Below are positions 54,423 through 62,368 of a stretch of 64,000 bases of DNA, in pieces. Under the pieces are notes generated by a model. The model made no database searches. It saw only the letters and a list, made by a program, of their open reading frames with translations, and had not been told where the DNA came from. This DNA comes from Bacteroidota bacterium. Its GTDB lineage: Bacteria > Bacteroidota > Bacteroidia > Sphingobacteriales > Sphingobacteriaceae. Made by a program: the position numbers and the translations under genes. Location: contig JABDBM010000010.1 of the NCBI GenBank assembly GCA_013288685.1, positions 1 to 64,000 on the forward strand, given 5' to 3'. Every line of letters begins with the position of its first letter. Within the stretch, counting starts at the first letter, position 1.

Positions 54423-54977
54423 ATGGTACTTGAAGAACTACACGATCATCAGCAGCTGATAAAAAAAGTAATTGAACTCCTTACCGGGGACATTGAGACT
54501 GCTTGCGAAATGATCACTTCGGCTATAAAAAATGGCAAGAAAGTGCTATTGGCTGGTAATGGCGGCAGTGCAGCGGATGCGCAACACATAGCGGCAGAAT
54601 TAAGTGGTCGTTTTGTTAAAGAGCGCAAAGCTTTGCCAGGCATTGCCTTAACGGTTGATACGTCGGCGCTTACAGCAATAGCTAATGATTATGGGTATCA
54701 TCATGTTTTTTCGCGCCAGGTGGAAGCTTTGGCCGGCGAGGGCGATTTGTTTATAGGTATTTCAACCAGTGGTAACAGTCAGGGTATTTTGAATGCATTT
54801 GAAGCGGCTACGAAGATTGGCTGTAAAACTTTGGGCCTGTCAGGTCGGGATGGCGGTAAAATGAATGGTCTTTGCGATTTAAATATTGTTGTACCAAGTG
54901 AAATTACCGCCCGCATACAGGAAATGCATATACTAATAGGCCATATACTTTGCAAAGCCGTTGACGATTTATTTTAA
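54423..54977 (+). CDS. gmhA: Sedoheptulose 7-phosphate isomerase
   Basis: The enzyme has about 184 residues from the ATG at 54423; the longer frame starts at TTG. It makes heptose-7-phosphate, the first step to ADP-heptose. The SIS-domain pattern AGNGGSAADAQHIAAEL and the loop GISTSGNSQGI are intact, as is the C-terminal EMHILIGHILC. Confidence 0.95.
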   Translation: MVLEELHDHQQLIKKVIELLTGDIETACEMITSAIKNGKKVLLAGNGGSAADAQHIAAELSGRFVKERKALPGIALTVDTSALTAIANDYGYHHVFSRQVEALAGEGDLFIGISTSGNSQGILNAFEAATKIGCKTLGLSGRDGGKMNGLCDLNIVVPSEITARIQEMHILIGHILCKAVDDLF

Positions 54978-55010
54978 ATTTAAAGCTTGTTAAAGACAGT
55001 TTTTTAAATA

Positions 55011-55109
55011 ACCACAGAGAACACAAAGAGAAAAACACAAAGGACACAAAGTTTTAATATTCATTTTTCATATTGTGTCCTTTGTGAAATCCTTTGTGTT
55101 CTTGGTGGT
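55011..55109. repeat. Dispersed inverted repeat, ACCAC..AAG family, copy 5
   Basis: ACCACAGAGAACACAAAGAG at the left faces CTTTGTGTTCTTGGTGGT at the right. It lies between gmhA and rfaE2. Confidence 0.85.
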
Positions 55110-55153
55110 GAAAATAGCTACCATGCATAACATGGTGTTCAATCCTTAACTTC

Positions 55154-55657
55154 ATGAGACCCGATATCGAAAAAACACTTTTAAATAAAATACAAGATCT
55201 TACCCAGCTTAAAACCCAGGTTGCTACGTGGCAGCGCGAAGGTAAAAAAGTGGTTTTCACCAATGGCGTGTTCGATTTACTGCACATTGGGCATATTACC
55301 TATATGGCCAAAGCGGCCGAACTTGGTGATAAACTGATTATTGGCTTAAATGCCGATAGTTCGGTAAAACGTATAAAAGGGGAAAGCCGGCCGGTGAACG
55401 ACCAAAATAACCGGGCAGCTTTGTTAGCGGCAATGTATTTTGTTGATGCTATCACCGTTTTTGAAGAGGACACTCCGCTGAATTTAATCACCGCTTTATT
55501 ACCTGATATATTGGTAAAAGGCGCCGATTATGCCATCGAAAACATCGTTGGCGGTAAGGAAGTGATAGCCAACGGCGGCGAGGTCAAAACTATTGAATTT
55601 GTTGAAGGTTATTCGTCCACAGCAATAATCGAAAAAATCAGGAAGCAAATTGCCTGA
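55154..55657 (+). CDS. rfaE2: D-glycero-beta-D-manno-heptose 1-phosphate adenylyltransferase
   Basis: This 167-residue cytidylyltransferase-like enzyme corresponds to the C-terminal half of E. coli HldE. The HxGH motif is LLHIGHITYM and the C-terminal loop EGYSSTAII. It attaches AMP to heptose-1-phosphate. A GT9 heptosyltransferase gene follows after 12 bases. gmhB and hldD are not in the window. Confidence 0.95.
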   Translation: MRPDIEKTLLNKIQDLTQLKTQVATWQREGKKVVFTNGVFDLLHIGHITYMAKAAELGDKLIIGLNADSSVKRIKGESRPVNDQNNRAALLAAMYFVDAITVFEEDTPLNLITALLPDILVKGADYAIENIVGGKEVIANGGEVKTIEFVEGYSSTAIIEKIRKQIA

Positions 55658-55669
55658 AACTCATACACG

Positions 55670-56644
55670 ATGAAAATATTGGTGATCCGTTTTAGTTCTA
55701 TGGGCGATATTATTTATACTACGCCTGTTGTTCGCTGTTTAAAAACGCAATTGCCCAATTCCGAAGTACATTTTTTAACCAAGCCAGCCTTTAAGTATAT
55801 ATACGACAACAACCCTTACGTTGATAAACTTCTTTTTTTGCAGCCCACATTGGGCGAAACAATCGATATTATCAAAGATGAGGGGTACGATTATATTGTG
55901 GATCTGCATAATAACCTGCGTACTACCTCAATCAAACTGCGCACCGGTATTAAATCTTACACCTATAAAAAGCAGCCTATACGCAAATGGCTCAGCTTAA
56001 AATTTAAGCTAAAACTAATTCCCGAAATTCATCTGGTTGACCGTTATATGAAAGCGGTTATTCCACTTGGCGTAAAAAACGATGAAAAGCCGATAGATTA
56101 CTATATAAAGGCAGATCATCAGCTCAGTGAGTTATTGCCTGTTTCTCATCAATCTAACTATCTGGTATTTATTATAGGTGCTACTCATTTTACCAAGCGT
56201 ATGCCTAACGCTAAAATAATCAGCATTTGTCAAAAAATAAACCTGCCGATTGTTTTACTGGGCGGGGCTGACGTTAAAGCTAATGGGGAGGAAATTGCAT
56301 CGGCTGTTAGTAACGCTTACAATGCCTGCGGGATTACTACGCTCGATCAATCTGTTTTCCTCGTGTCAAAATCGGCCGGTGTAATTGGTTTTGATACCGG
56401 TTTAACCCATATTGCCGAAGCTTTTGACAAGCCCATTGCATCGGTTTGGGGTGGCACCACACCCGACCTTTTAGGTGTTTGGCCCTATAAGGTTAATCAA
56501 ACGTTGATTGCCGGAGTTGAATTACCCTGCCGCCCCTGCTCAAAATTCGGACTGGAAAAATGTCCGCTTGGGCATTTTAAGTGTATGAACGATATGCCCG
56601 CAGATACAATCGCCGACTTTGCGAATACCACTGCGACCAACTGA
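55670..56644 (+). CDS. ADP-heptose-dependent glycosyltransferase family 9
   Basis: This 324-residue heptosyltransferase-like protein adds heptose to the LPS core in the cytosol. Typical GT9 features are VIRFSSMGDIIYTTPVVRCL at the start, GFDTGLTHIAEAFDKPIASVWGGT and the cysteine-rich LPCRPCSKFGLEKCPLGHFKC. It is the last gene of the heptose group and 12 bases after rfaE2, so co-translation is likely. Whether it is heptosyltransferase I or II is not clear. Confidence 0.9.
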   Translation: MKILVIRFSSMGDIIYTTPVVRCLKTQLPNSEVHFLTKPAFKYIYDNNPYVDKLLFLQPTLGETIDIIKDEGYDYIVDLHNNLRTTSIKLRTGIKSYTYKKQPIRKWLSLKFKLKLIPEIHLVDRYMKAVIPLGVKNDEKPIDYYIKADHQLSELLPVSHQSNYLVFIIGATHFTKRMPNAKIISICQKINLPIVLLGGADVKANGEEIASAVSNAYNACGITTLDQSVFLVSKSAGVIGFDTGLTHIAEAFDKPIASVWGGTTPDLLGVWPYKVNQTLIAGVELPCRPCSKFGLEKCPLGHFKCMNDMPADTIADFANTTATN

Positions 56645-56763
56645 TCTAAATAAAATTTAACCGTCGAAACAAATAATTAAACCGGCCGTTAATTAGTTGA
56701 AAGCCATCGCATACATGGTAATATTTAATCCCATCAATTGATCATTATTGCCGCGCTTTTTTT

Positions 56764-56771
56764 TAATTTCG
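56764..56771 (+). promoter_or_regulatory. Candidate -7 element three bases from the start codon (TAATTTCG)
   Basis: This close TAnnTTTG match ends three bases before the ATG at 56775, as at trpS and the 35366 gene. Confidence 0.45.
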
Positions 56772-56774
56772 CCT

Positions 56775-57251
56775 ATGAAAAAGTTAGTACTGATACGGCA
56801 TGCCAAGGCAGAAAAGGAAACGAGCGGAAAAGATTTCGACAGGCCGTTAAAATATACAGGTATTCAGGATGCTACTTTTATGGCCGAACGGCTAAAAGAG
56901 CAGTTGTTTATTCCACAACTTATCATCACCAGTCCCGCGCTACGTACTAAAACTACAGCCGAAATATTTGCAGACCAGTTTTCATTACCCGAACCGGAAG
57001 CTAACAACGCTATTTATGAAGCCAGCATGCAAACCTGGCTGCGTACAATTAATCAATTGCCAAACGATAAAGATTTTATAGCCATTGTAGGCCATAACCC
57101 TGGTGTAAGCCAAATACTCTATTACCTAACCGGCGATGCCAGGGAAGTACATACCTGCGCCGTAGCCATCATCGATTTTGAAGCCGATGACTGGGCCGAA
57201 GTAAGCAGCGATTCGGGACAGGTGGCATATTTTAGTTCGCCGAAGGAATAG
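56775..57251 (+). CDS. SixA-like histidine phosphatase
   Basis: The protein has 158 residues from the ATG at 56775; a TTG frame nine codons longer was rejected. The catalytic RHAKAE motif is near the N-terminus and the second His is in VGHNPGVSQ. SixA removes phosphate from phosphohistidine in phosphorelay proteins such as ArcB; here the target is unknown, though an Hpt protein is encoded at 46.7 kb. It converges with dprA. Confidence 0.88.
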   Translation: MKKLVLIRHAKAEKETSGKDFDRPLKYTGIQDATFMAERLKEQLFIPQLIITSPALRTKTTAEIFADQFSLPEPEANNAIYEASMQTWLRTINQLPNDKDFIAIVGHNPGVSQILYYLTGDAREVHTCAVAIIDFEADDWAEVSSDSGQVAYFSSPKE

Positions 57252-57321
57252 TTGTGGAGATTAGCGGTTAGAGATTGGAGGTTAGGAAAAAACTAATCTC
57301 TTACCTCCAACCTCTAATCTC
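57252..57321. repeat. GATTAGAGG-type inverted repeat between convergent genes, copy 2
   Basis: GGAGATTAGCGGTTAGAGATTGG faces CCTCCAACCTCTAATCTCTC. The family also occurs at 36733-36803, in the same convergent position. Confidence 0.7.
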
Positions 57322-58425
57322 TCAAGAAAGACGATACATCTTCCCCGGCAACGACCGGATATATCCCTGCATTTCCATATTTAATAAACTCATCGCTAAT
57401 TGGCTTGTTGGCAGGTTTGTTTTAAGCGTAAGATCGTCTATGGCTATTGCGTCTTTATGCTGTTGCAAAACATCAAATACCAGCCTTTCTTCCTTAGTGA
57501 GGTCAATGGGCAGCATAAACTGTTCAACAGCTGGTTTTGCTTTGCTATTGTTCAATTCCCAGCCTAAAACGTAAGCAAGATCGGCGGCGCCGGTAAGAAG
57601 GGCAGCTTTATTGTTTCGTATCAAAAAATTACATCCTTCCGAAAACTCATCCCCTATCCTACCCGGAAATGCAAACACATCCCGATTGTACGAGTTGGCA
57701 ATTTCGGCCGTTATCAATGCGCCGCCTTTGAGGCTGGCTTCTATTACAATGGTAGCGTCGGCAATACCGGCTACTATTCGGTTGCGTTGCGGGAAGTTTT
57801 CCCTGTCGGGAACAGTGCCCGATGGATACTCGGCCAGCAGGCCGCCGTTTTCCAACATTTTATCAGCAACTGCCCGGTTTTGGCTGGGGTATATCCTATC
57901 CAAACCATGGCCAAGCACGCCAACTGTTGGTATGTTCTGCTTAACACAGTCCTTATGCGCCGCAACATCAATACCCAAAGCCAAACCACTAACTACCAAT
58001 ACATTATAAGGCTGCAATTCTTCCAGCAATTGGTGGCATAGCTGCTTACCATATTCGGTGGCGTTGCGGGTGCCTACAATACTTATGATACGATGATTGT
58101 TCAGGTCGGCATTGCCTTTAGCGTATAATAATATTGGGGAATCATTACAGTTTTTCAGCCGTTTGGGATAACGTGAATCCGTATAAAAAATAGCTTCGAT
58201 GTTGTGCTTTTCTATAAATAGCAATTCTTCCGCTGCCCTGCTTAATGCCGCGCCGAGGTCCATTTGGGCCACTGTTTTTTCGCCGATGCCGGGTACTTTC
58301 ATCCATTTAGCCTTGGGTGCACTAAAAACTTCTTCGGCGCTGCCGAAGTAACTGATTAAGGATTTTGATAGCGCCGGCCCTATATTTTTTATAAAAGTTA
58401 AAGCAACCTGGTGGTGTAAGGACAT
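57322..58425 (-). CDS. dprA: DNA-processing protein DprA
   Basis: This 367-residue protein binds single-stranded DNA during natural transformation and loads RecA. It has N-terminal HhH-like helices, then the Rossmann core (IISIVGTRNATEYGKQL, SGLALGIDVAAH, FPQRNRIVAG) and a C-terminal winged helix. No other competence gene is adjacent. Confidence 0.93.
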   Translation of the reverse strand: MSLHHQVALTFIKNIGPALSKSLISYFGSAEEVFSAPKAKWMKVPGIGEKTVAQMDLGAALSRAAEELLFIEKHNIEAIFYTDSRYPKRLKNCNDSPILLYAKGNADLNNHRIISIVGTRNATEYGKQLCHQLLEELQPYNVLVVSGLALGIDVAAHKDCVKQNIPTVGVLGHGLDRIYPSQNRAVADKMLENGGLLAEYPSGTVPDRENFPQRNRIVAGIADATIVIEASLKGGALITAEIANSYNRDVFAFPGRIGDEFSEGCNFLIRNNKAALLTGAADLAYVLGWELNNSKAKPAVEQFMLPIDLTKEERLVFDVLQQHKDAIAIDDLTLKTNLPTSQLAMSLLNMEMQGYIRSLPGKMYRLS

Positions 58426-58500
58426 GTTACAAATTAATGCGCAAATGTGGTGATATGCAAATGTGCAGATGAAAATAATTATGACCAGTATTTATTTTTT

Positions 58501-58614
58501 ACCACAAAGAAACAGAGAATTCACAGAGGTCACAGAGCTTATAATTAATTTGTTGTACGCTCTCTATTATTCCATTCTCTGTGTACTCTGCGTCTCCTCC
58601 GCGTTCTTTGTGGT
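58501..58614. repeat. Dispersed inverted repeat, ACCAC..AAG family, copy 6
   Basis: ACCACAAAGAAACAGAGAAT at the left faces CGCGTTCTTTGTGGT at the right. Some middle parts (CAGAGGTCACAGAG) resemble the copies at 6490 and 16372. Confidence 0.85.
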
Positions 58615-58660
58615 TAATTTGAATGATACAAGGCATTATAAAGGAAACTATTTTTTAAAA

Positions 58661-58724
58661 AACTATAAAAATAGTTTGCAAACTATAAAAATAGTTTTAC
58701 CTTTACTCAACTATAAAAATAGTT
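58661..58724. promoter_or_regulatory. Three BlaI-type operator palindromes
   Basis: AACTATAAAAATAGTT occurs at 58661-58676, 58681-58696 and 58709-58724, with perfect AACTAT/ATAGTT arms. An extra AACTAT half-site is at 58646. The last site ends four bases before the start of the BlaI-like gene, so bound repressor would block both promoter and translation start. Spacings are 20 and 28 bases. Confidence 0.75.
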
Positions 58725-58728
58725 TGCT

Positions 58729-59106
58729 ATGCATATCAAAGAATTAACAAAAGCCGAAGAACAGGTAATGCAAATATTATGGCAGTTAAAAGAGGCCATT
58801 GTAAAAGACATTATTGAGGAAATGCCCGAACCCAAGCCGGCATACAACACTGTTTCAACCGTAGTAAGGGTGTTAGAAGGCAAAGGTTTTATCGACCATA
58901 AAGCCTATGGCAACTCCCACGTTTACTTCCCGTTGGTGCGGCAAACGGATTATAAAAAGTTCACGTTCGATAAAATGATGACCAATTATTTCAGCAACTC
59001 GTACCAAAGCCTGGTGTCATTCCTTGTAAAAGAAAAGGACCTGAGTATGGAAGAACTGGAAGAATTAAGCCAACTGGCCGAAAAACTTAAAAACAAAAAA
59101 TCATGA
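58729..59106 (+). CDS. BlaI/MecI-family transcriptional repressor
   Basis: This 125-residue winged-helix repressor reads LTKAEEQVMQILWQL at the start, with the DNA-reading helix near PAYNTVSTVVRVLEGKGFI and a C-terminal dimerisation helix. It overlaps the next gene by four bases. In beta-lactam systems BlaI is cut on a signal from BlaR1. The downstream M56 genes support the same logic, but no beta-lactamase is present, so the inducer may be something else. Confidence 0.92.
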   Translation: MHIKELTKAEEQVMQILWQLKEAIVKDIIEEMPEPKPAYNTVSTVVRVLEGKGFIDHKAYGNSHVYFPLVRQTDYKKFTFDKMMTNYFSNSYQSLVSFLVKEKDLSMEELEELSQLAEKLKNKKS

Positions 59107-60392
59107 GCTGGATACATTATTTGCTGGAGGCTAATTGTTACCTCGGCGTTTTTTACCTGTTGTACTATTTTATTTTCAGGCGCGAAACCTCGTATCAGTT
59201 AAACCGGGCATATCTGTTGATAAGCAGCGTGGCCTCGTTTATTATTCCTTTTGTACAGCTTGGCTTTTTAAAAACTGCGCCGCAAATAGCGGTAAAAATG
59301 GTGACGGGAGCGACAATGAAGCCATTGCCATTAAAGCATATACCGGTAGTTATTAATACACATTGGCAGTTAAATGATTATGTGCTGACGGCTTACTTTA
59401 CTATTGTATTGGCGTTACTGATTAACCTTTGCCTAAAAATAGTTAAGCTTTTCCGCCTATCGCAGCAATATAAAGCCACGGTTGTTGATTCGTATAAACT
59501 GGTGGAAGCGCCTGGCGAGGCCGATGCTTATTCATTCTTCAACTACCTTTTTATTAACCCCAAACTTGCGTTTAAGCAAACCATTATTCACCACGAGCTG
59601 ATACACATACAGCAAAAGCATAGTTGGGATATCCTTTTTATTGAATTGATTAAAATACTCAATTGGTTTAACCCGATAGTTTATCTGCTACAATACAGCA
59701 TAAAAGAACTACATGAATTTATAGCCGACAGCGAAACAGTAAAAGCCAAAAGCGACACTGCTACTTATACCGATTTTTTGGTAAACACCGCTTATGGGCT
59801 TGGCAGCAGCACACTTACCAGCACTTTTTTTAACAAAAGCTTATTAAAAAACCGAATAATTATGTTACACCAAAAACCATCGGGTAGTTTAGCCAGGCTA
59901 AAGTATCTTGTTATCGCCCCGCTTTGCGCGGCCCTGCTGTGCGCTTCGACGCTGGCATTCAGCAAAACTTATGGCTGGATTAATTTAGCACCAGGACGGG
60001 AAACTACAGCCAAAATTAACGATCCATACGATGCATTTTATAAGCAGCTTGGCAAATTCATCAGGTACGCGGCAGACGCAAGGGCCAATAGCCACTCAGG
60101 GGTTTTAGTAGCCATATTTACAGTTAATAGTGCCGGTAAAGCGCAGGACATAACCATAGTTAGCAAATTATCAGAAAGGATGAACGGCGAAGTACAAAGG
60201 GTATTGCAAATTTCGGACGCTTCGCCATTAACCCCGGAGACAAAATATGCTATACCTATTCACTTTGAGATAGAAGATAAAGACGGCAAACAAGTTGGTG
60301 ATGAGAATGATGGGAAGCCCAACATCGTTGAAATTGCACAAAATAATGGCGCAAAACTGCTTAAGGAAATAGTGGTTGTAAGCTACAAATAA
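59103..60392 (+). CDS. BlaR1-like M56 metallopeptidase
   Basis: This 429-residue membrane protein has three to four N-terminal membrane segments and the zinc motif HHELIHIQQKH (HExxH) in a cytosolic loop. It then has a further membrane segment at VIAPLCAALLCASTLAFS. The 110-residue periplasmic end has AVFTVNSAGKAQDI-like TonB-type beta structure but no penicillin-binding motif. It is likely the protease that relieves the BlaI-like repressor. A 62-base stretch at 59844-59905 is identical to 61178-61239 in the next gene. Confidence 0.87.
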   Translation: MSWIHYLLEANCYLGVFYLLYYFIFRRETSYQLNRAYLLISSVASFIIPFVQLGFLKTAPQIAVKMVTGATMKPLPLKHIPVVINTHWQLNDYVLTAYFTIVLALLINLCLKIVKLFRLSQQYKATVVDSYKLVEAPGEADAYSFFNYLFINPKLAFKQTIIHHELIHIQQKHSWDILFIELIKILNWFNPIVYLLQYSIKELHEFIADSETVKAKSDTATYTDFLVNTAYGLGSSTLTSTFFNKSLLKNRIIMLHQKPSGSLARLKYLVIAPLCAALLCASTLAFSKTYGWINLAPGRETTAKINDPYDAFYKQLGKFIRYAADARANSHSGVLVAIFTVNSAGKAQDITIVSKLSERMNGEVQRVLQISDASPLTPETKYAIPIHFEIEDKDGKQVGDENDGKPNIVEIAQNNGAKLLKEIVVVSYK

Positions 60393-60430
60393 TAACACCA
60401 ATTACGGGCTAATACCTAAAAACAAAACCT

Positions 60431-62053
60431 ATGAACTGGCTGCATTACCTGGCCGAGGCCAACGTTTACTTATGTATATTCTATTTATGCTATCGTTTGT
60501 TTTTAAGCAGGGAAACGCATTATACGCTTAACCGTATGTACCTGCTTTTTAGCTGTGTGCTATCGTTTATGCTGCCTTTTATACAATTAGGAATATTGAA
60601 ACCGGCACAAAAAATAAACCTGGATATGACCAATATGATGATCAACGCTCAGTATGCGGTTAATCAATCAGACCATATAGCAGCGCCGGCACATCAATTT
60701 ACCTGGCAAGATGGCCTTTTATACAGTTACCTGTTGGGTGTGGTAGTTTTTATGGTGTTACTGATTCTAAAATTGTACCAGCTGCTGGCATTAACAAAAA
60801 GGCATCAGGTTACTATTAAAAATGGATACAAACTCGTTAATATTGACCAGCCCAACACTGCATTTTCATTTTTCAATTATCTGTTTATTGGTAGCGACAC
60901 TGGCCAAACGTCAACTATTATCAGGCACGAGCTGGTGCATATCCGTCAAAAGCATTCGCTTGATATTGTTTTATTGGAGCTTTTTAAGATAGTTAACTGG
61001 TTTAACCCCTTTGTTTACCTGCTGCAAAACAGCCTGAAAGCTGTACACGAATACATTGCCGATCAGCAAACCGCCCCAACCCAAAAGGATGTACCGGCCT
61101 ATTCTGATTTTTTGGTAAACAATGCCTATGGCATTACCGGCCCGTTAATTACGCACTCTTTTTTCAATTACAACCTTTTAAAAAACCGAATAATTATGTT
61201 ACACCAAAAACCATCGGGTAGTTTAGCCAGGCTAAAGTACCTTGTTATTGTCCCGCTTTGTACGGCCTTGCTGTGCGCCTCTACCCTGGCGTTCAGTAAA
61301 ACTTACGGCTGGATTGATTTGGCGCCGGCGCGTAAACCTGCGGCCATTGTTAAAACAAAGTTACTACCAAAAGACACCATCAACTTTCGCCCGCATTATA
61401 CATCAAAAGGGTTTAAAGTGGAGCAAATGATGCGCGTGGCTAACAGCAAACCAGATTTAAGGGTTACGCTTACAGATAAAAATGGGCAAAAAAAGAGCTT
61501 TGATAAAAGCACGGCTACTACTGCAGATATTAAACTGCTGAACGAAAAATATGGTTATACATTTCCATCTGATAAGGCAATAGCTGCATTTCCGCCGCCG
61601 CCACCGCCCATGCTTAAGCCAGGGCCACCAGCAGGCAAACGTATTCCTCCCCCGCCACCGCCTGCTCCACCAAAACATGATAAACAAGTTAAGTTTAGTA
61701 AGCCGGCACCAAATTTTTATGTTGCGGGTCAGGACACCGTTTACCTGAGTTGTGATAAAGTGCCCGAATTTCCGGGAGGTAGTCAGAGTTTTTATAAATA
61801 TCTCGGCAAAAACATAAAATACCCGGCAGTTGCCCGCGAGAAAAAAATACAGGGAAAGGTAATTTTACAATTTATTGTACAAAAAGATGGCAGCGTTTCC
61901 AATGTTAAAGTAGTAAGAAAAGTTTCACCCGAAATTGATGAGGAGGCTGTAAGGGTTTTGGCCGCTTCGCCCAAGTGGGAAGCTGGCACTAATAAAGGCA
62001 GTCCGGTAATCTGCGAATATAATGTGCCGGTGTCTTTTACCCTCGCCCGGTAG
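60431..62053 (+). CDS. M56 metallopeptidase fused to TonB C-terminal domain
   Basis: This 540-residue protein has the M56 part with RHELVHIRQKH and the LARLKYLVIVPL membrane segment as in its neighbour. A periplasmic, proline-rich linker follows (AFPPPPPPMLKPGPP and IPPPPPPAPPK) and then a TonB C-terminal domain (VPEFPGGSQSFYKYL...VQKDGSVSNVKVVRKVSPEIDEEAV). The fusion may link proteolytic signalling to outer-membrane interaction. It lies 38 bases after the first M56 gene in the same operon. Confidence 0.88.
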   Translation: MNWLHYLAEANVYLCIFYLCYRLFLSRETHYTLNRMYLLFSCVLSFMLPFIQLGILKPAQKINLDMTNMMINAQYAVNQSDHIAAPAHQFTWQDGLLYSYLLGVVVFMVLLILKLYQLLALTKRHQVTIKNGYKLVNIDQPNTAFSFFNYLFIGSDTGQTSTIIRHELVHIRQKHSLDIVLLELFKIVNWFNPFVYLLQNSLKAVHEYIADQQTAPTQKDVPAYSDFLVNNAYGITGPLITHSFFNYNLLKNRIIMLHQKPSGSLARLKYLVIVPLCTALLCASTLAFSKTYGWIDLAPARKPAAIVKTKLLPKDTINFRPHYTSKGFKVEQMMRVANSKPDLRVTLTDKNGQKKSFDKSTATTADIKLLNEKYGYTFPSDKAIAAFPPPPPPMLKPGPPAGKRIPPPPPPAPPKHDKQVKFSKPAPNFYVAGQDTVYLSCDKVPEFPGGSQSFYKYLGKNIKYPAVAREKKIQGKVILQFIVQKDGSVSNVKVVRKVSPEIDEEAVRVLAASPKWEAGTNKGSPVICEYNVPVSFTLAR

Positions 62054-62368
62054 GATATTTTTCTCAAATTATTAAAAAAACAATTGCTGAACGTTTAAAA
62101 TCGTTTCGGCAATTTTTCGTGAAAGGCTGGGTTGTTCGCCTTTACTTATTAGGCAAGCACGGCTTCTAAACCCCTACCTCAACCTTCCCAGGGAAGGAAC
62201 CGACACGAGGAGCTCATGAATGCCCATAAAAACACATTAAATTATTCATAATCGCACGGGCTGCCGCTTTTTCATTCCTCAAAAAAAATCCGCGACCTAA
62301 AATCGGTGTAATCACTTTTTACAATCACTGTAATCCACAAACAAAATCACTGTAATCTCAAAAAACAA
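62054..62368. other. Convergent intergenic region with terminator and short direct repeats
   Basis: Beyond the hairpin at 62083, the stretch includes a degenerate repeat (CCTACCTCAACCTTCCCAGGG) and three AATCACTGTAATC-like units from 62325 to 62372, spaced by 10-20 bases. No gene is supported. The short units are too irregular for CRISPR. Confidence 0.5.
62083..62117 (+). terminator. Terminator after the M56-TonB gene
   Basis: ATTGCTGAACG and CGTTTCGGCAAT pair imperfectly around TTTAAAAT, followed by TTTTTC. Confidence 0.7.

Larger units (their letters stand above)
58426..58728. other. Divergent intergenic region between dprA and blaI-like gene
   Basis: This 303-base stretch holds repeat copy 6 (58501-58614) and the BlaI operator cluster (58646-58724). 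No gene is supported. Confidence 0.6.

Noticed and set aside
56748..56774. TTG-started extension of the SixA-like protein
   Set aside because: The RHAKA motif needs to be near the N-terminus, as with the ATG at 56775; the extension overlaps the probable promoter element.
58646..58724. Repeat cluster considered as CRISPR
   Set aside because: Units are palindromic 16-mers with spacers of 4 to 12 bases directly at a BlaI-like gene, which fits operators and not a CRISPR array.
58729..62053. BlaI/BlaR1 operon taken as a beta-lactam resistance cluster
   Set aside because: There is no beta-lactamase or penicillin-binding domain in either M56 protein, so resistance cannot be claimed.
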